64,000 bases of DNA. Source: Gonocerus acuteangulatus. Its lineage: Eukaryota > Arthropoda > Insecta > Hemiptera > Coreidae. The position numbers and the translations under genes were made by a program. Position 1 is the stretch's first letter. Every line of letters starts with the position of its first letter. The notes under the pieces are model-generated. The model searched no databases and was not told the origin of the DNA. It worked only from the letters and a program-made list of their open reading frames with translations. Of this stretch, positions 46,256 through 57,760 are shown piece after piece. The DNA lies in assembly GCA_946811695.1 (NCBI GenBank), contig OX328123.1, positions 17,078,213 to 17,142,212 of the forward strand, written 5' to 3'.

Positions 46256-47482
46256 TTAATCCGGCGACGTCGGGACCGGGATATAGACGGATTTGAGAAA
46301 ACGCCGGATAAGAGAATTCAGATAGAAGCGGTCACTTATGTATTTGAAACCCCTTACTGATTAAGGATATAATAATATGTACCATTTTTAATATGGCTTA
46401 TTTAAGTAAAATGTAAAATAATTTCAAAATATGTAAATCCTTGCTGGTTTATTATTACAAGTGCATATGCATGTGAAAGTTTCAATGATTGAAAATATGT
46501 AGACAGTTAAATTAAATAATTACTAACGAAATCACGTATGAATGCACATATTATTACAATATCAAAAACTATTTACATGGAAAATCTGGCGTTCCAGCTG
46601 CGGGGCATTAGTAGAAAGATTTATTTTCTTAGTAGAAACACAGGTTCCCGTCTCCCGGGAGGGAGGGCATGAGAGAGAGAGGAGAGAGAGGAGAGAGAGA
46701 GAGGGGAGAGAGAGAGAAGAGAGGGGGGGGGTTGATGATGCAAGCCCAGTGATTGAAGAAAGAAGAGAAGAGATTGGCCAGTTTTTCTAAACCCTGGGTT
46801 TTGTATTATTATGATAAGGGAGGGGAAGACACAGAGACCCGAGAAAAAGTAGAGGGTGCGCCATTCCAAAGAAACGATATTCCCTTCCATATTCTCATCA
46901 GCCTCCAAGAAATATTTCTTTCATATTTCAGTTTTTTAAATGTTAGAGGAAGGTTTTGTTTGCCATTTTAAAATGACAGCCATCTTCCATGTGGAGCTTT
47001 CAGGCAAAAACTCACAACTTCCTATATTGTTTTTGAAAAATTTTTTTTAATAGAAAGTTGTGTTACTTGCCGTACTTAGTATTCCTTAAGTAGACGCTGA
47101 CATTGGTTAGTACAAAACAATTTGAACTAAACATTTGTGAAAAAAATTCTCATTACAACTTAATACTTGCCCCTGTTATAAAGTCACTCTTTTTACCCTA
47201 CATGTAATTTTACAAAAAAAAATAAGTGGATTAAATATTGTTCGGGTGGGTCGTGAAGAGATAGCGTAAAAGCTAAAAACTTCTTGGGTAAACATTGTAC
47301 TAGATTTGGCACTAAAATAGCTCATAGTCTTACATATTGAAACTATTAATTTCTTGAAACATGATGAACACATTAAGAAGACAAAATAAATATGAAATGC
47401 CATTATTCATAAACAAACTAATGCTAGACACCCATATAAGGCACTTGTATCCTAATCACTGAAGGAATTCTATGTTGGTAAT
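46256..47482. other. Non-coding stretch with GA-rich tract
   Basis: A purine tract of GAGAGAGG-type repeats spans about 46670-46735. ORFs crossing it code for low-complexity Arg/Glu text and are not credible genes. Confidence 0.5.
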
Positions 47483-47880
47483 AACGAACTACATGTAGGT
47501 CATAAGGAACTACATGTAGGTTATAAGGAACTACATGTAGGTTATAAAGAGCTATATGTAGGTTATAAGGAACTATATGAAGGTTATAAAGAACTATATG
47601 CTGGTTATACGAAACTGTATGAAGGTTATAAGAATTATATGTAGGTTATAAGGAACTATATGTAGGTTATAAGGAACTATATGTAGGTTATAAGGAACTA
47701 TATGTAGATCAAAAAACCTACGTGAAGGTTATAAGGAACTACATGTAGGTTGTAAGGAACTATTTGTATGTAATAAGGAACTACATGTAGGTTATAAGGA
47801 ACTATTTGTAGGTAATAAGGAACTACATGTAGGTTATAAGGAACTCTATGTAGGTTATAAGGAACTCTATCTAGGTTATT
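47483..47880. repeat. Minisatellite, about 21-bp unit
   Basis: About 19 imperfect copies of AAGGAACTATATGTAGGTTAT. Copies near 47580-47640 and 47700-47730 are the most divergent. Non-coding. Confidence 0.9.
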
Positions 47881-47898
47881 GCAATTTCAATTGCATTC

Positions 47899-49134
47899 TC
47901 TTCCAAGGTCCTGAAGCACTTCTAGAACTATGACTTCGATTTCTCAACATCCGGAATTCGTGATTCGCTCTTTCTCTTCCAAGGTCCTGAAGCACTTCTA
48001 GAACTATGACTTCGATTTCTCAACATCCGGAATTCGTGATTCGCTCTTTCTCTTCCAAGGTCCTGAAGCACTTCTAAAACTATGACTTCGATTTCTCAAC
48101 ATCCGGAATTCGTGATTCGCTCTTTCTCTTCCAAGGTCCTGAAGCACTTCTAAAACTATGACTTCGATTTCTCAACATCCGGAATTCGTGATTCGCTCTT
48201 TCTCTTCCAAGGTCCTGAAGCACTTCTAAAACTATGACTTCGATTTCTCAACATCCGGAATTCGTGATTCGCTCTTTCTCTTCCAAGGTCCTGAAGCACT
48301 TCTAAAACTATGACTTCGATTTCTCAACATCCGGAATTCGTGATTCGCTCTTTCTCTTCCAAGGTCCTGAAGCACTTCTAAAACTATGACTTCGATTTCT
48401 CAACATCCGGAATTCGTGATTCGCTCTTTCTCTTCCAAGGTCCTGAAGCACTTCTAAAACTATGACTTCGATTTCTCAACATCCGGAATTCGTGATTCGC
48501 TCTTTCTCTTCCAAGGTCCTGAAGCACTTCTAAAACTATGACTTCGATTTCTCAACATCCGGAATTCGTGATTCGCTCTTTCTCTTCCAAGGTCCTGAAG
48601 CACTTCTAAAACTATGACTTCGATTTCTCAACATCCGGAATTCGTGATTCGCTCTTTCTCTTCCAAGGTCCTGAAGCACTTCTAAAACTATGACTTCGAT
48701 TTCTCAACATCCGGAATTCGTGATTCGCTCTTTCTCTTCCAAGGTCCTGAAGCACTTCTAAAACTATGACTTCGATTTCTCAACATCCGGAATTCGTGAT
48801 TCGCTCTTTCTCTTCCAAGGTCCTGAAGCACTTCTAAAACTATGACTTCGATTTCCCAACATCCGGAATTCGTGATTCGCTCTTTCTCTTCCAAGGTCCT
48901 GAAGCACTTCTAAAACTATGACTTCGATTTCTCAACATCCGGAATTCGTGATTCACTCTTTCTCTTCCAAGGTCCTGAAGCACTTCTAAAACTATGACTT
49001 CGATTTCTCAACATCCGGAATTCGTGATTCACTCTTTCTCTTCCAAGGTCCTGAAGCACTTCTAGAACTATGACTTCGATTTCTCAACATCCGGAATTCG
49101 TGATTCGCTCTTTCTCTTCCAAGGTCCTGAAGCG
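47899..49134. repeat. Minisatellite, 76-bp unit, about 16 copies
   Basis: Very uniform copies of a 76-bp unit (47901 to 47977 spacing checked) with TTCCAAGGTCCTGAAGCACT and CTCAACATCCGGAATTCGTG. The few variants are TAGAAC/TAAAAC and GATTCGC/GATTCAC. 76 is not a multiple of three, so the ORF seen on the minus strand at 48688-48894 is a by-product. Near identity implies recent amplification. Confidence 0.95.
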
Positions 49135-49279
49135 TTACCAATGATATTTCTCCACTGAATAGTAGGTCCTGCGAGGCTAGCTGGAGTCCTCGTCATAGTT
49201 ATCCATATTCCGAGCTACGTCAAGTGTAAATGACACCATGAACATCACAGGACCGCGCGTTCTCGAGCGTTAACATGGT

Positions 49280-50145
49280 TCTGAGTGGCATTTGCTCATC
49301 TACAAACAGTCTCGACCAAAGGTGGAATTAGAAATAGACAATAAGTCGATGAACGTCAATTCCTTCTATATGATGACTTACAAAGGCTACGTGAAATCGA
49401 TACATTCCAGGTATTCTGGCTGATGTTCTATTCTATTTCTTACACAACCTTCTGGTCCTAGACCAACCGAGAAAACTAAATTTATTTTGAAAACGGTATT
49501 CTACTTGGGGTTAATTTTATTATTATAAAAAATGTGGCAATGAAAGTGGATGTATTTAACACGCAGGAACATAAAAGACGATTTGGACAACTTTACAGAC
49601 TTACGAACGGCAAGTTTACAGACTTATGAACGGCAAGTTTACAGACTTATGAACGGCAAGTTTACAGACTTATGAACGGCAAGTTTACAGACTTATGAAC
49701 GGCAAGTTTACAGACTTATGAACGGCAAGTTTTATTTAAGTTCTAAAAACAAACTGATCCATTACAAATCACAATTGCAACTCCCAGATCGGAATGCTTG
49801 GGAACTGCGGAAAACATCAAACATAAAAGTATTCAGAAATTCCAATCCTAAGTCCTAAGGTCAATAGTCCATGCTCCGTTCTACGTTTCTAACCTCAACC
49901 TTCATAAAGACCTCAATAACCGTTAAAGATGTAATAGTATCCAGATTCCAACGTTTCAGCTCATCAAAATCCTGAAGTCTTCTCCCTATCGAGCGTCACC
50001 CATCCACTCAGAATGCAGTGGCTCAGAGATCTGTTGGAGTGATCAACCGAAGTGTTAACAATGGCTTTCTCTTCCTTCAAGTGCGTCAATGTCTGCGGCT
50101 CTTCAATCCACCAATCTCTCTTCGACTCTAGCCATTAGTCGGAGA
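49280..50145 (+). pseudogene. Jockey-like LINE relic with internal 23-bp expansion
   Basis: Second copy of the LINE at 20566-21482, on the plus strand. Readable pieces: AAGGTGGAATTAGAAATAGA (the KWRIKI region), CTACTTGGGGTTAATTTTAT (YLGL), QEHKRRFGQLYRLTNGK (49560-49610), then a 3' part from about 49740 to 50145 that follows the other copy nearly word for word (CAGATTCCAACGTTTC, CATCAAAATCCTGAAGTC, GAAGTGTTA, GGCTTTCTCTT). Many stops and shifts. The sequence coding for RLTNGK has expanded into the 23-bp minisatellite at 49589-49735. Confidence 0.8.
49589..49735. repeat. Minisatellite, 23-bp unit, about 6 copies
   Basis: Copies of TTTACAGACTTATGAACGGC plus AAG, head to tail. The unit is the LINE sequence that elsewhere encodes QLYRL(L/T)N(R/G)K, so the array arose inside the LINE. 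Confidence 0.92.
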
Positions 50146-50157
50146 AGAAGGCAGCAT

Positions 50158-50870
50158 GGCGTCCTTTAACATCATCTTAGCGTCCTTTCAACATCATCTG
50201 AGCGTCCTTTCAACGTCATCTGAGAGTCCATTCAACGTCATTTGAGCGTCCTTTCAACATCATCTGAGCGTCCTTTCAACATCATCTGAGCGTCCTTTCA
50301 ACATCATCTGAGCGTCCTTTCAACGTCATCTGAGAGTCCTTTCAACGTCATTTGAGCGTCCTTTCAACATCATCTGAGCGTCCTTTCAACATCATCTGAG
50401 CGTCCTTTCAACATCATCTGAGCGTCCTTTCAACATCATCTGAGCGTCCTTTCAACATCATCTGAGCGTCCTTTCAACATCATCTGAGCGTCCTTTCAAC
50501 GTCATCTGAGCGTCCTTTCAACATCATCTGAGCGTCCTTTCAACATCATCTGAGCGTCCTTTCAACGTCATCTGAGAGTCCTTTCAACGTCATTTGAGCG
50601 TCCTTTCAACATCATCTGAGCGTCCTTTCAACATCATCTGAGCGTCCTTTCAACATCATCTGAGCGTCCTTTCAACATCATCTGAGCGTCCTTTCAACGT
50701 CATCTGAGAGTCCTTTTAACGTCATTTGAGCGTCCTTTCAACATCATCTGAGCGTCCTTTCAACATCATCTGAGCGTCCTTTCAACATCATCTGAGCGTC
50801 CTTTAACATCATCTGACCGTCCTTTCAACATCATCTGAGAGTCCTTTCAACATCATTTGAGCGTCCTTTC
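50158..50870. repeat. Minisatellite, 22-bp unit, about 32 copies
   Basis: Head-to-tail copies of GCGTCCTTTCAACATCATCT plus GA. Variants GTCATC, GTCATT and GAGAGTCC recur as a block (near 50212, 50320, 50565, 50695), showing multi-unit duplication. Starts directly after the 3' end of the LINE relic. Confidence 0.95.
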
Positions 50871-50879
50871 ATCTTGATC

Positions 50880-51568
50880 TGTACCTCCGTTTGGCGTTGA
50901 TCAGGGATGAAGTTCGGAAGCCCTGAGAACCATCATGTTGTATCGTATTACCCTATATATTCATATACAGAATGTAAAACCCCACTAAATAAATTAGATC
51001 CAGAAGTAACTAAAGCCCAAAAAAAGTATTTTTTTATTCTATTGAACTGTAGACGCAGGACAAATCAAGAATTGGCCACTCTTTAAGGAGAGGTAGATAT
51101 TGTAAGATACAAAAAAAATCTGGACTTCTTCGCCACAGAGTGGGACCAAATGACATATATTGTTTCAAAAAAGGCTACAGCCTCTAAATCTAAATTTAGA
51201 AAAGTTTTGTCTTGTCATCCCCCCCCCCTTGTTTACGTAATTACGTGTAAACAAGTTAAAGTTAATAAGGAATCTACGGCGTTAATAGCCCAATAGTTGA
51301 TACGCTGTTAAACACAAACGAAAAATAAAATTAAAGAATCTGATAAAGAAGTTTTGCAAATTGAACATAAAGAACATTTCATTTTTCATCTAACCTAATA
51401 TCAGCCGTGATAACGTTGAAATAAAACATTCAAATGCTGATTAGACTTGGAACAAAGCAGACAGAAAAATCTTCAAAACACGTAAATTTTGCAAATCCCA
51501 GTGCTATAGAGAAGAATAGATGCAGTTATTGATCTTTCATGAAAAATATAAAATGGATTTAAGCACCA

Positions 51569-51570
<2 letters not shown>
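50880..51570. other. Non-coding stretch with repeat debris
   Basis: Holds the left arm of an inverted repeat (51142-51191, partner 51928-51977), a C-run near 51221-51230, the palindrome ACGTAATTACGT (about 51236) and a short match to the 5S SINE tail (51280-51308). No gene. Confidence 0.5.
51280..51308 (+). repeat. Fragment resembling the 5S-SINE tail
   Basis: GTTAATAGCCCAATAGTTGA TACGC is close to the body sequence of the 5S-derived SINE (58100-58130). Short; could be shared by another element. Confidence 0.4.
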
Positions 51571-51602
<32 letters not shown>

Positions 51603-51766
51603 GGCGCATCTATATCTAGGTCATTAGCGCCGACATCCAGGGTGCAGCGAGGAATTTTACCAGTGAGCCGTGAGATGATAAAATTCCTGCCGGAGGTTGG
51701 GGATCGAACCCACCATCTCCCGCTTATGAATCCAAGGCGCTAGCCACTAGACCACGGGAGACCCCG
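51571..51766 (-). mobile_element. SINE-1 copy (tRNA-derived)
   Basis: On the minus strand: GGGGTCTCCCGTGGTCTAGT (A box), GGTGGGTTCGATCCCC (B box), a body with a stem around AGGAATTTTATCATCTCACG, a 3' stem GGCGC...GCGCC (51603-51632) and an A-tail of about 30. The best preserved SINE-1 copy in the window. No clear target duplication. Confidence 0.88.
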
Positions 51767-52029
51767 AATAGGCGAATTGAATGACGTATTATTTTATTGT
51801 AAAACTTCGTGAAATCAACTTCTTTACGCGTAATTTAATAGCCAAGAGAAACAAAAACCGGAATAGACAAAGTTTTTCTAAATATTATTAGCTTTCATTT
51901 TTAAAAAAATCCATTGAAATGGGTTAAGATTTAGAGGCTTTAGCCTTTTTTGAAACACGGCATGTCGTTTGGGCTCACTTCCTTTATTAAACTTTTAATA
52001 TCCATATACTTGAAAATGATATTTGGGAT

Positions 52030-52172
52030 CAGATTACCACCCGTTTCTACCTGAGATAGGGCTGATGTCTAGAGGTGGAAAAGCTACCACCTCTAGCTTC
52101 CTGTCGTTGGAATCGAACCCACGACTTAAGCACGGAGAGCAATCACCTTAGCACTCACGGCCGCCAGGCCTC
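52030..52172 (-). mobile_element. SINE-3 copy (tRNA-derived)
   Basis: On the minus strand the head GGCGGCCGTGAGTGCTAAGG (A box region) and GTGGGTTCGATTCCAACGAC (B box) is followed by a stem AGAGGTGG...CCACCTCT. Different head and body from SINE-1 and SINE-2, so a third family. The 3' border is uncertain. Confidence 0.65.
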
Positions 52173-52504
52173 TAATATAAAAATAAACACTACTTAGAAA
52201 AAAACAAAAACGAAATACCCATGATATCGTTAGTACAAATGCGAAGTATCGAATGTGAAAAAACACATTTTTCATTTTCAATCTAAAGTGAGTCCCTTTG
52301 GGCTGATGTACGCAAACTCTCGAAAATTAAAGAAAATAATTATTACAAAAAATCAAGTTAAATGTGCATTAAGTCTAATTAGAATATATAATAAGATACA
52401 ATTTATGTAAAGTCATCTATAAGGTACAAACCACTTTTCCCATTCGATACTTTTATTTTGTATTAACGATATTACTCTTCTAGTATCTTCGTTCATGGGG
52501 TGAA
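52173..52504. other. AT-rich stretch, nothing recognised
   Basis: No coding similarity or clear repeat structure. Confidence 0.45.
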
Positions 52505-52713
52505 TTTTGCCTCCCACACCGTCCCTAGGCCAACCCAGCCTTTAAATAATTTATTAACGGATACCTTGGTGCTAATGACTCTAGCAGTCGAAGCAGCAAG
52601 GGGAAAATCAGGCATAGTACTGACCACACTATCTCCCTAGTGTGCCGTATGGTCATGAATCAGATATCTCTATAGTATCTGTCTCTCAGGGCCCTCGTGG
52701 CCTGTTACAGGAC

Positions 52714-52750
<37 letters not shown>
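52505..52750 (+). mobile_element. SINE-2 copy, 5' truncated
   Basis: Body only: TACCTTGGTGCTAATGACTC through CTATCTCCCTAGTGTGCCGT to GCCTGTTACAGGACTGAT and a T-run (52719-52749). The tRNA-like head is missing. Matches 45070-45298. Confidence 0.8.
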
Positions 52751-52752
<2 letters not shown>

Positions 52753-52759
52753 GATATTA

Positions 52760-52985
52760 CTAAGGTAGATTCATAATCCCTCCGTTAGTGGCGCGCACCT
52801 GAGAGGTGCATAATATTTTTAATTTTCCTATCACAGTTGGTACCCGTGTTTTGGCGGGCTCTCCGCTTTAGTATCTTCCGGATTTCCGTTTTTCCACCGG
52901 CCAGTCGCATAGACGCCTTTTTGTGAGCTCATCATTGTCAGAGGCTGCCCTCGTCACCTCTCCGGTGCGGCAGAACTCACGTAAG
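52760..52985 (+). other. GC-richer block ending in a splice-donor-like site
   Basis: Richer in GC than its surroundings and ending in CAGAACTCAC|GTAAGT, a strong match to a 5' splice site (donor at about 52980/52981). CACCTGAGAGGTGCA (about 52797) is a near-palindrome that recurs at 53570. It could be a non-coding or short coding first exon, but I see no conserved protein, and a strong-looking donor by chance is possible. Confidence 0.25.
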
Positions 52986-53586
52986 TCTTACAGATATGTG
53001 ATATTCACATTTTTCGTTGTCTATCTTACTATGCTATCATATATGAGTATCTGGATGACTTTATTCGATCATAGTACTTGTGTTTTATATTCATATTTTA
53101 TAAACACATCTTATATTTTATTTACCTATTTCATATTCATATTTTATATATTTAGACATGTTTCATGTACATAGGATAACCAGGTATGTAACATATATTA
53201 AATATTTTAACATAAAGTGTATTACGATTCCACTAACAGTACCTAGTAATAGTGTAGTCATGAAAGATGATCCTATTTTTTAAAAGAATCAGAATTTTGT
53301 CACTTATACCAATAACAGCAGAGTGTTTTTAAGTATGACCGGGTTTAGACGTAAACATGGATTGATTATTCAATTTCATATTTTATATTAATATTTTATT
53401 TCATGTCGAACATGATATGATTTTATTTAAACGAAAACGATGGTTTCTTATGTACCCAGCAAAAACAAAAGTGTTGTTTTCTTATAAAGTCTGCAGTTTT
53501 CTACTATTTCTCTCAAATAGCAATGTAATCACGTTGCTGAGGCACATTTTCCCGCGCGAAATAGGGTTTACACCTGTGAGGTGCAG

Positions 53587-53755
53587 CGCCACTATGGATG
53601 TCCCAAATAGGGGCGCCACTATGGATGTCCCAAATAGAGGCGCCACTATGGATGTCCCAAATAGGGGCGCCACTATGGGTGTCCCAAATAGGGGCGCCAC
53701 TATGGATGTCCCAAATAGGGGCGCCACTATGGGTGTCCCAAAAAGGGGCGCCACT
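53587..53755. repeat. GC-rich minisatellite, 27-bp unit, about 6-7 copies
   Basis: Copies of GGCGCCACTATGGATGTCCC plus AAATAGG, each carrying the palindrome GGCGCC. 27 is a multiple of three, so both strands stay open (plus-strand peptide unit GATMDVPNR), giving a 139-codon plus ORF at 53417-53836. No signal for a real protein outside the repeat. Confidence 0.92.
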
Positions 53756-53916
53756 ACTGGAAGGTTAAGCGCCTGTTACGAAATAGCATTTACTTATGAA
53801 ATAGGCCTTTTTTTATTGTTTCAAATCACCATATAACTTGATAAAAAATAATCTATCACGAACTAACATCATTAAAATAGGTTGTGTCTAATTCATCATA
53901 AGGAAATATAGTATAA

Positions 53917-55058
53917 CTAGCTGAATACCCGTGCTTCGTCACGGCAGATAAGTAGTTATTTTATTGCGTTAAATAATGTTTCATTAAAATAACGTTACTA
54001 TACAATTCTGTGCAGTTTATTACAGCACGGTTCCCGTCATACTATATTTTATTCAATGGGCGTTAAAATTTAAAAGTTTATGTTTCCAAGAAGTCATATG
54101 GTAACACCCAATATATTTACGAGTATTACCAAGGTTATTGGCGAGGAGGCTGTGCAAGGGTTCCGGATATTATTAACACGCCTGGAAAACCTAATGATAT
54201 GCCATACATCACGGTTTGACCGGGACTGTCCCGGTATTTTGCAATTGTTTCGGTGTCCCGCCCAGTTTTATCAATGGGCCGGAAAAGGCTGTAAGATGTA
54301 AAAAGTAATGAATTCATGTTTATAAGAATCTTTTTTAAATCGGTTACTTTTCTACAATTAACATTTTTACTACTGCTCACAGTGTCAAAGAAATGAGAAG
54401 TAATCTAACTGTAAAACGCTGGAACTATGGCGCTGCCAGCTGCCAGACACTATTATTTTGCTGAGAGATTGTTTTAAGAAAATCAAGAAGCAAAAAAAGT
54501 TCCCTTCTTATTTTTAAGGTTTGGGTAGACTAACAGTTTAGGATTCCCCCTTCCCGTTAGTTGCTAGGCTTAAAACTCACCAACCATTTTGCTTATAATT
54601 TGTACTCTTTTTATCCCCCCCCCCGGTATGGCCATCCCATATTAATGTGTCTCGGTTTAACTCTCCAAAAATATGGCAAGCCTATCTGACGGGGACAGGC
54701 AGAAAAGAAACGCAATTAAAACTCTATGAGAGACAGTTAATTTCTAGTAATTCAAGGTCTGCCATCATAGTTGAAATTAACCTCAATTAGAAATAAAACT
54801 ATGAGATAGATAATGTAAGGTAACAGCTGTTCTTTATCGTCCTAGCAACGCAGGCTGCCTAGGCTTGCCTTCTCTAACCAACTCAAACTTTAAACCCCCC
54901 CTAAAAATGCTTAAAAATACGAATATCAAAAAATCCTTTCTTAGCGAGCGCGTACGTTATATAGGGAGTGTCCATGCAAAATTTTCTGTCGAGCAGTTTG
55001 GGCTGGGCGTTGATAGATGAGTGAGTGAGTGAGTGGTATTTGACAAATATATAGTAGA
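53917..55058 (-). mobile_element. Helitron, family H1, copy 3 (longest)
   Basis: Minus-strand start TCTACTATATATTTG after A (55059) and end ...GGGTATTCAGCTAG before T (53916). It shares the CACGGTTCCCGTCATACTAT block, the AATTTCTAGTAATTCAAGG-like block and the CCCAGCCCAAAC block with copy 1, and has about 400 bp of extra sequence in the middle (about 54170-54700), including a short C-run at 54616. No helicase coding seen. TGAGTGAG repeats mark the 5' end. Confidence 0.85.
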
Positions 55059-55106
55059 TAGGTTATTTAAAATTAAATACGTGGTTAATTAACGAAGATG
55101 ACTGGA

Positions 55107-55172
55107 AATTATAGGTCACTTTCGTCGTTGTAGGTAGGATCGATGAAGAATTTAAATTCCTTCAAAAAGGGC
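55107..55172 (+). repeat. Degenerate HLE 3' fragment
   Basis: GGTCACTTTCGTCGTTGTAG then GTAGGATCGATGAAGAATTT then TTCAAAAA follows the HLE text between the (AT)n and the hairpin. The hairpin itself is missing. Confidence 0.45.
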
Positions 55173-55174
55173 TG

Positions 55175-56450
55175 AAATTAGTTAATATAATCTTAAAGCT
55201 GGTCATATTAAAAGTACAGAATTAATACAATATTATTCGTAATATTATAATTCAATAATATTAATAAATATTGCATAAAAGAGAGTACTGTGCGTCTGTC
55301 TTTACACACTACATAATATTCTCCTTGGTTTTAAGAATTCCAAGAATTAGTCGTGTGTTCTTTGTGGATTTTCTGTCACATCTTCTATTCTCTTTGAAAA
55401 ACAGACAATCATTTCTTTTAACAATCGAAGGCATCGAGTAGGATAATAAAAAAATTTCCAAGCCATATGTTTTTTTCAAATTTAATCGTCTTCCTGAAAT
55501 TTCCTCACTACCGCTAAAATATTTTTCTATCATACTTGTCATTTTAATATTACAATCTTAGTAACACTAGATAAAATAAGAAGCAATATTTATCCGTGTT
55601 AGTTTTTTTTTATTATTATTAATTTTTTTTTTATGCCTAGTACACACTTGTGTATATCTTGTGCGATTCATTCTTCCTTGGTCTGTTGATTAGGAATACG
55701 TACACGTTTCGCAACCTGTTGATGGCAAGACACGTAATATATTCAATAATTGCGAAAATAAAAGCTTCTAAAATATTAAAAAATTGTGCTTGAAATGTTT
55801 TTGCTGGTTGCTAATTCAAAACAAACTATTTTAAACAAACAAATTATTTTTTTGCTTATATGAAAAATCGATGTTCGCAAAACTGGCAGTCTATATATAT
55901 ATTTAGATACGTTTAAATTTAGCCTTTAGCCATTAGTCACTTCGTCATCTCATATAATTTATTTTATAAAAATATTTCATCAAGATATGGAACCCACAAC
56001 CATATCTAGCTTGTATGTTTTTTACAAGCTTTTCGTTTTAATAAAAGCATCTATTTGTAAACGAAATATGTTTAATTCATTAGATTGACAACATGGTAGC
56101 AACTATCGAATTTAATGCCGAATAACAACCCAAAGGATAGGTATTTAAAAAGCCACTTTTGCTAAAGAAAAACTGGATGGAAATTTTTGGATATTTTGTT
56201 TTGGTTTCAATCTACAAAAATAAAAGCGAAACATCAAAAAAATCGCATGAAGTTTATTGATTGCAGGTCTGTGTTATTTATTATTATTTCTTTGTCAACA
56301 ATATAATAACGGTATTTATTCATTATGGTTGGACTAAAGGAGGTACTTCTTGATTGGGAGTCGGAACAAAATTACACCTCACAGCAACCAGCTGTTGCAC
56401 AACAGAGCGGTTGCTAGGGACTAAAAATAGTTTTAGCCAATGATTTCGTT
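55175..56450. other. AT-rich stretch without recognisable gene
   Basis: No coding similarity; the short ORFs lack family features. Confidence 0.5.
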
Positions 56451-56585
56451 TATTCATTATTTTTTTTTTTTTTATTTTTTTTTTTTATTTTTTTTTTTTT
56501 ATTATTTTTTTTTTTTTATTTTTTTTTTTTAATGATGGTGCGTCGACTGCTATGGCCAATGGCACCTTCATTATTGTTTAGCACA
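56451..56585 (-). repeat. SINE-1-related 3' tail
   Basis: A broken T-run (56458-56530) followed by GGTGCGTCGACTGCTATGGC and CAATGGCACC. This matches the SINE-1 3' stem (GGCGCATCGAC...GCCATTAGCGCC), with the closing pairs changed on both sides from GGCGC/GCGCC to GGTGC/GCACC. The rest of the SINE is absent. Confidence 0.65.
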
Positions 56586-56589
56586 GATT

Positions 56590-57520
56590 ACTCTTCGACT
56601 TTCCTAATGTGTTTGTTTTTTGTTCTTTTTGATTTTTTAATGTAATGCATAATAGGTATATAATATTTATTTTTGAATACACTGTATGACTCCATATTGT
56701 ACAGGGTGCCACAAAAATAATGGTCACCAGTTGGCCAGTTAATTCTCCAACGCGAGATCGGAAAAAACAACCCCCATATTGACCCCCGCAAAATTGACCT
56801 TGAAATGTTATTCAAATTGTTTTATTGCATATTTAGAATCTACGATTCATGTGGAAGAAAAAAGTCAACGGCACCGTAGGTCAGAAATGACTCTTTATGG
56901 TCAAAATGAACTTAAACTACGTATATGTGGGCCATTCCACTCAAACTGGCAAATGGTGGCCTGCATTTTTTTTAGAAAAAACATCTCCAACTATAAAAAA
57001 TAATAAGTATATTGAAAAACGAGCCTCTCAGCGGCATTCATTGGAGGACCATTGCGGCGGTGCTACTAATATTTGGTAGTTCTGAGCAATTAGTGCCCTA
57101 ACTCTGATTTCGTAAAAATTCACATACTTATTCATTTCAATCAACATAAGAATAAAAACGTGAAAATAACTAGCTTCGTTACGGGAATATATTATTTTGT
57201 TTATCGCTTACAAGGTTTCCCCATAGCGAGGAGTAGGCCTTATATAATGTGATTAGTATAACTAATGTTAGTATTACTAGGGTCATGCATTAATCTAATT
57301 TTTATTTAACATGCACCAATATCTTAATAATATTTTTAACTTAATAATTTACAAAAATAACTTATTTACATTTATTTAAATAAATATTGTTTTGGCAATC
57401 ATAATACATAAAAAATATTCTATGTAGCCTAGTTATTTATATTTATATACTCTATAATATATTTAAAAATAGATAAACAGGAGGAAAAATAGGAATATTC
57501 AAACAATAACAAAACAAAGT
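56590..57520. other. AT-rich stretch without recognisable gene
   Basis: TACAGGGTGCCACAAAAATA at 56699 looks like a Tc1/mariner-type end, but no inverted partner was found. ORFs at 56779-57079 have no family features. Confidence 0.45.
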
Positions 57521-57524
57521 AGAA

Positions 57525-57760
57525 TTATTCTCCGAGCAGTGAAGCCCTGAGCTTTAACATATTCTTAAGGTATAGAAATATTTTGAAATAATCCTCTTTT
57601 GAGGCTCTGTTTAGGATCTCATGGAATTGAGCGTTATCTGCTGGGTAATTCAATGGTAGATATTGCTCTCTGATAGGCGAGTAAATTGGGCAGTGCAACA
57701 TAATATCATACAAATCTTCATAAGCATTCGATCTACAAAGGATAGACATTTCTTTAGGAT
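57525..57760 (-). pseudogene. LINE ORF2 C-terminal scrap
   Basis: A minus-strand open frame reads CRSNAYEDLYDIMLHCPIYS then PIREQYL and later KIFLYLKNMLKLR. The Cx(n)HCPxYxxxRxxYL pattern is that of the terminal Cys/His region of non-LTR retrotransposon ORF2 proteins, here with one Cys pair degraded. Only about 75 codons remain and clade is not assigned. Confidence 0.55.

Larger units (their letters stand above)
51142..51977. repeat. 50-bp inverted repeats enclosing SINE-1
   Basis: 51142-51191 and 51928-51977 are inverted copies sharing AGATTTAGAGGCT-TAGCC and TTTTTTGAAACA. The enclosed 740 bp contains SINE-1 (51571-51766). Possibly the TIRs of a non-autonomous DNA element; no target duplication identified. 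Confidence 0.5.

Noticed and set aside
46250..46310. Pogo/Tigger-like end (AATCCGGCGACGTCGGGACC)
   Set aside because: Resembles such ends in composition only; no matching second end or transposase.
48688..48894. Minus-strand ORF with repeated peptide in the 76-bp array
   Set aside because: The unit length is not a multiple of three and the frame closes elsewhere in the same array, so it is a by-product.
53417..53836. 139-codon ORF with 9-residue repeats
   Set aside because: The repeat peptide is a translation of a 27-bp minisatellite, open on both strands. The flanking residues show no protein family features.
56699..56720. Tc1/mariner-like terminal sequence TACAGGGTGCCACAAAAATA
   Set aside because: No inverted partner was found downstream or upstream within a plausible distance.
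57168..57190. Helitron 3' end (AACTAGCTTCGTTACGGG)
   Set aside because: CTAG with a T neighbour is present, but no hairpin or matching 5' end was found.
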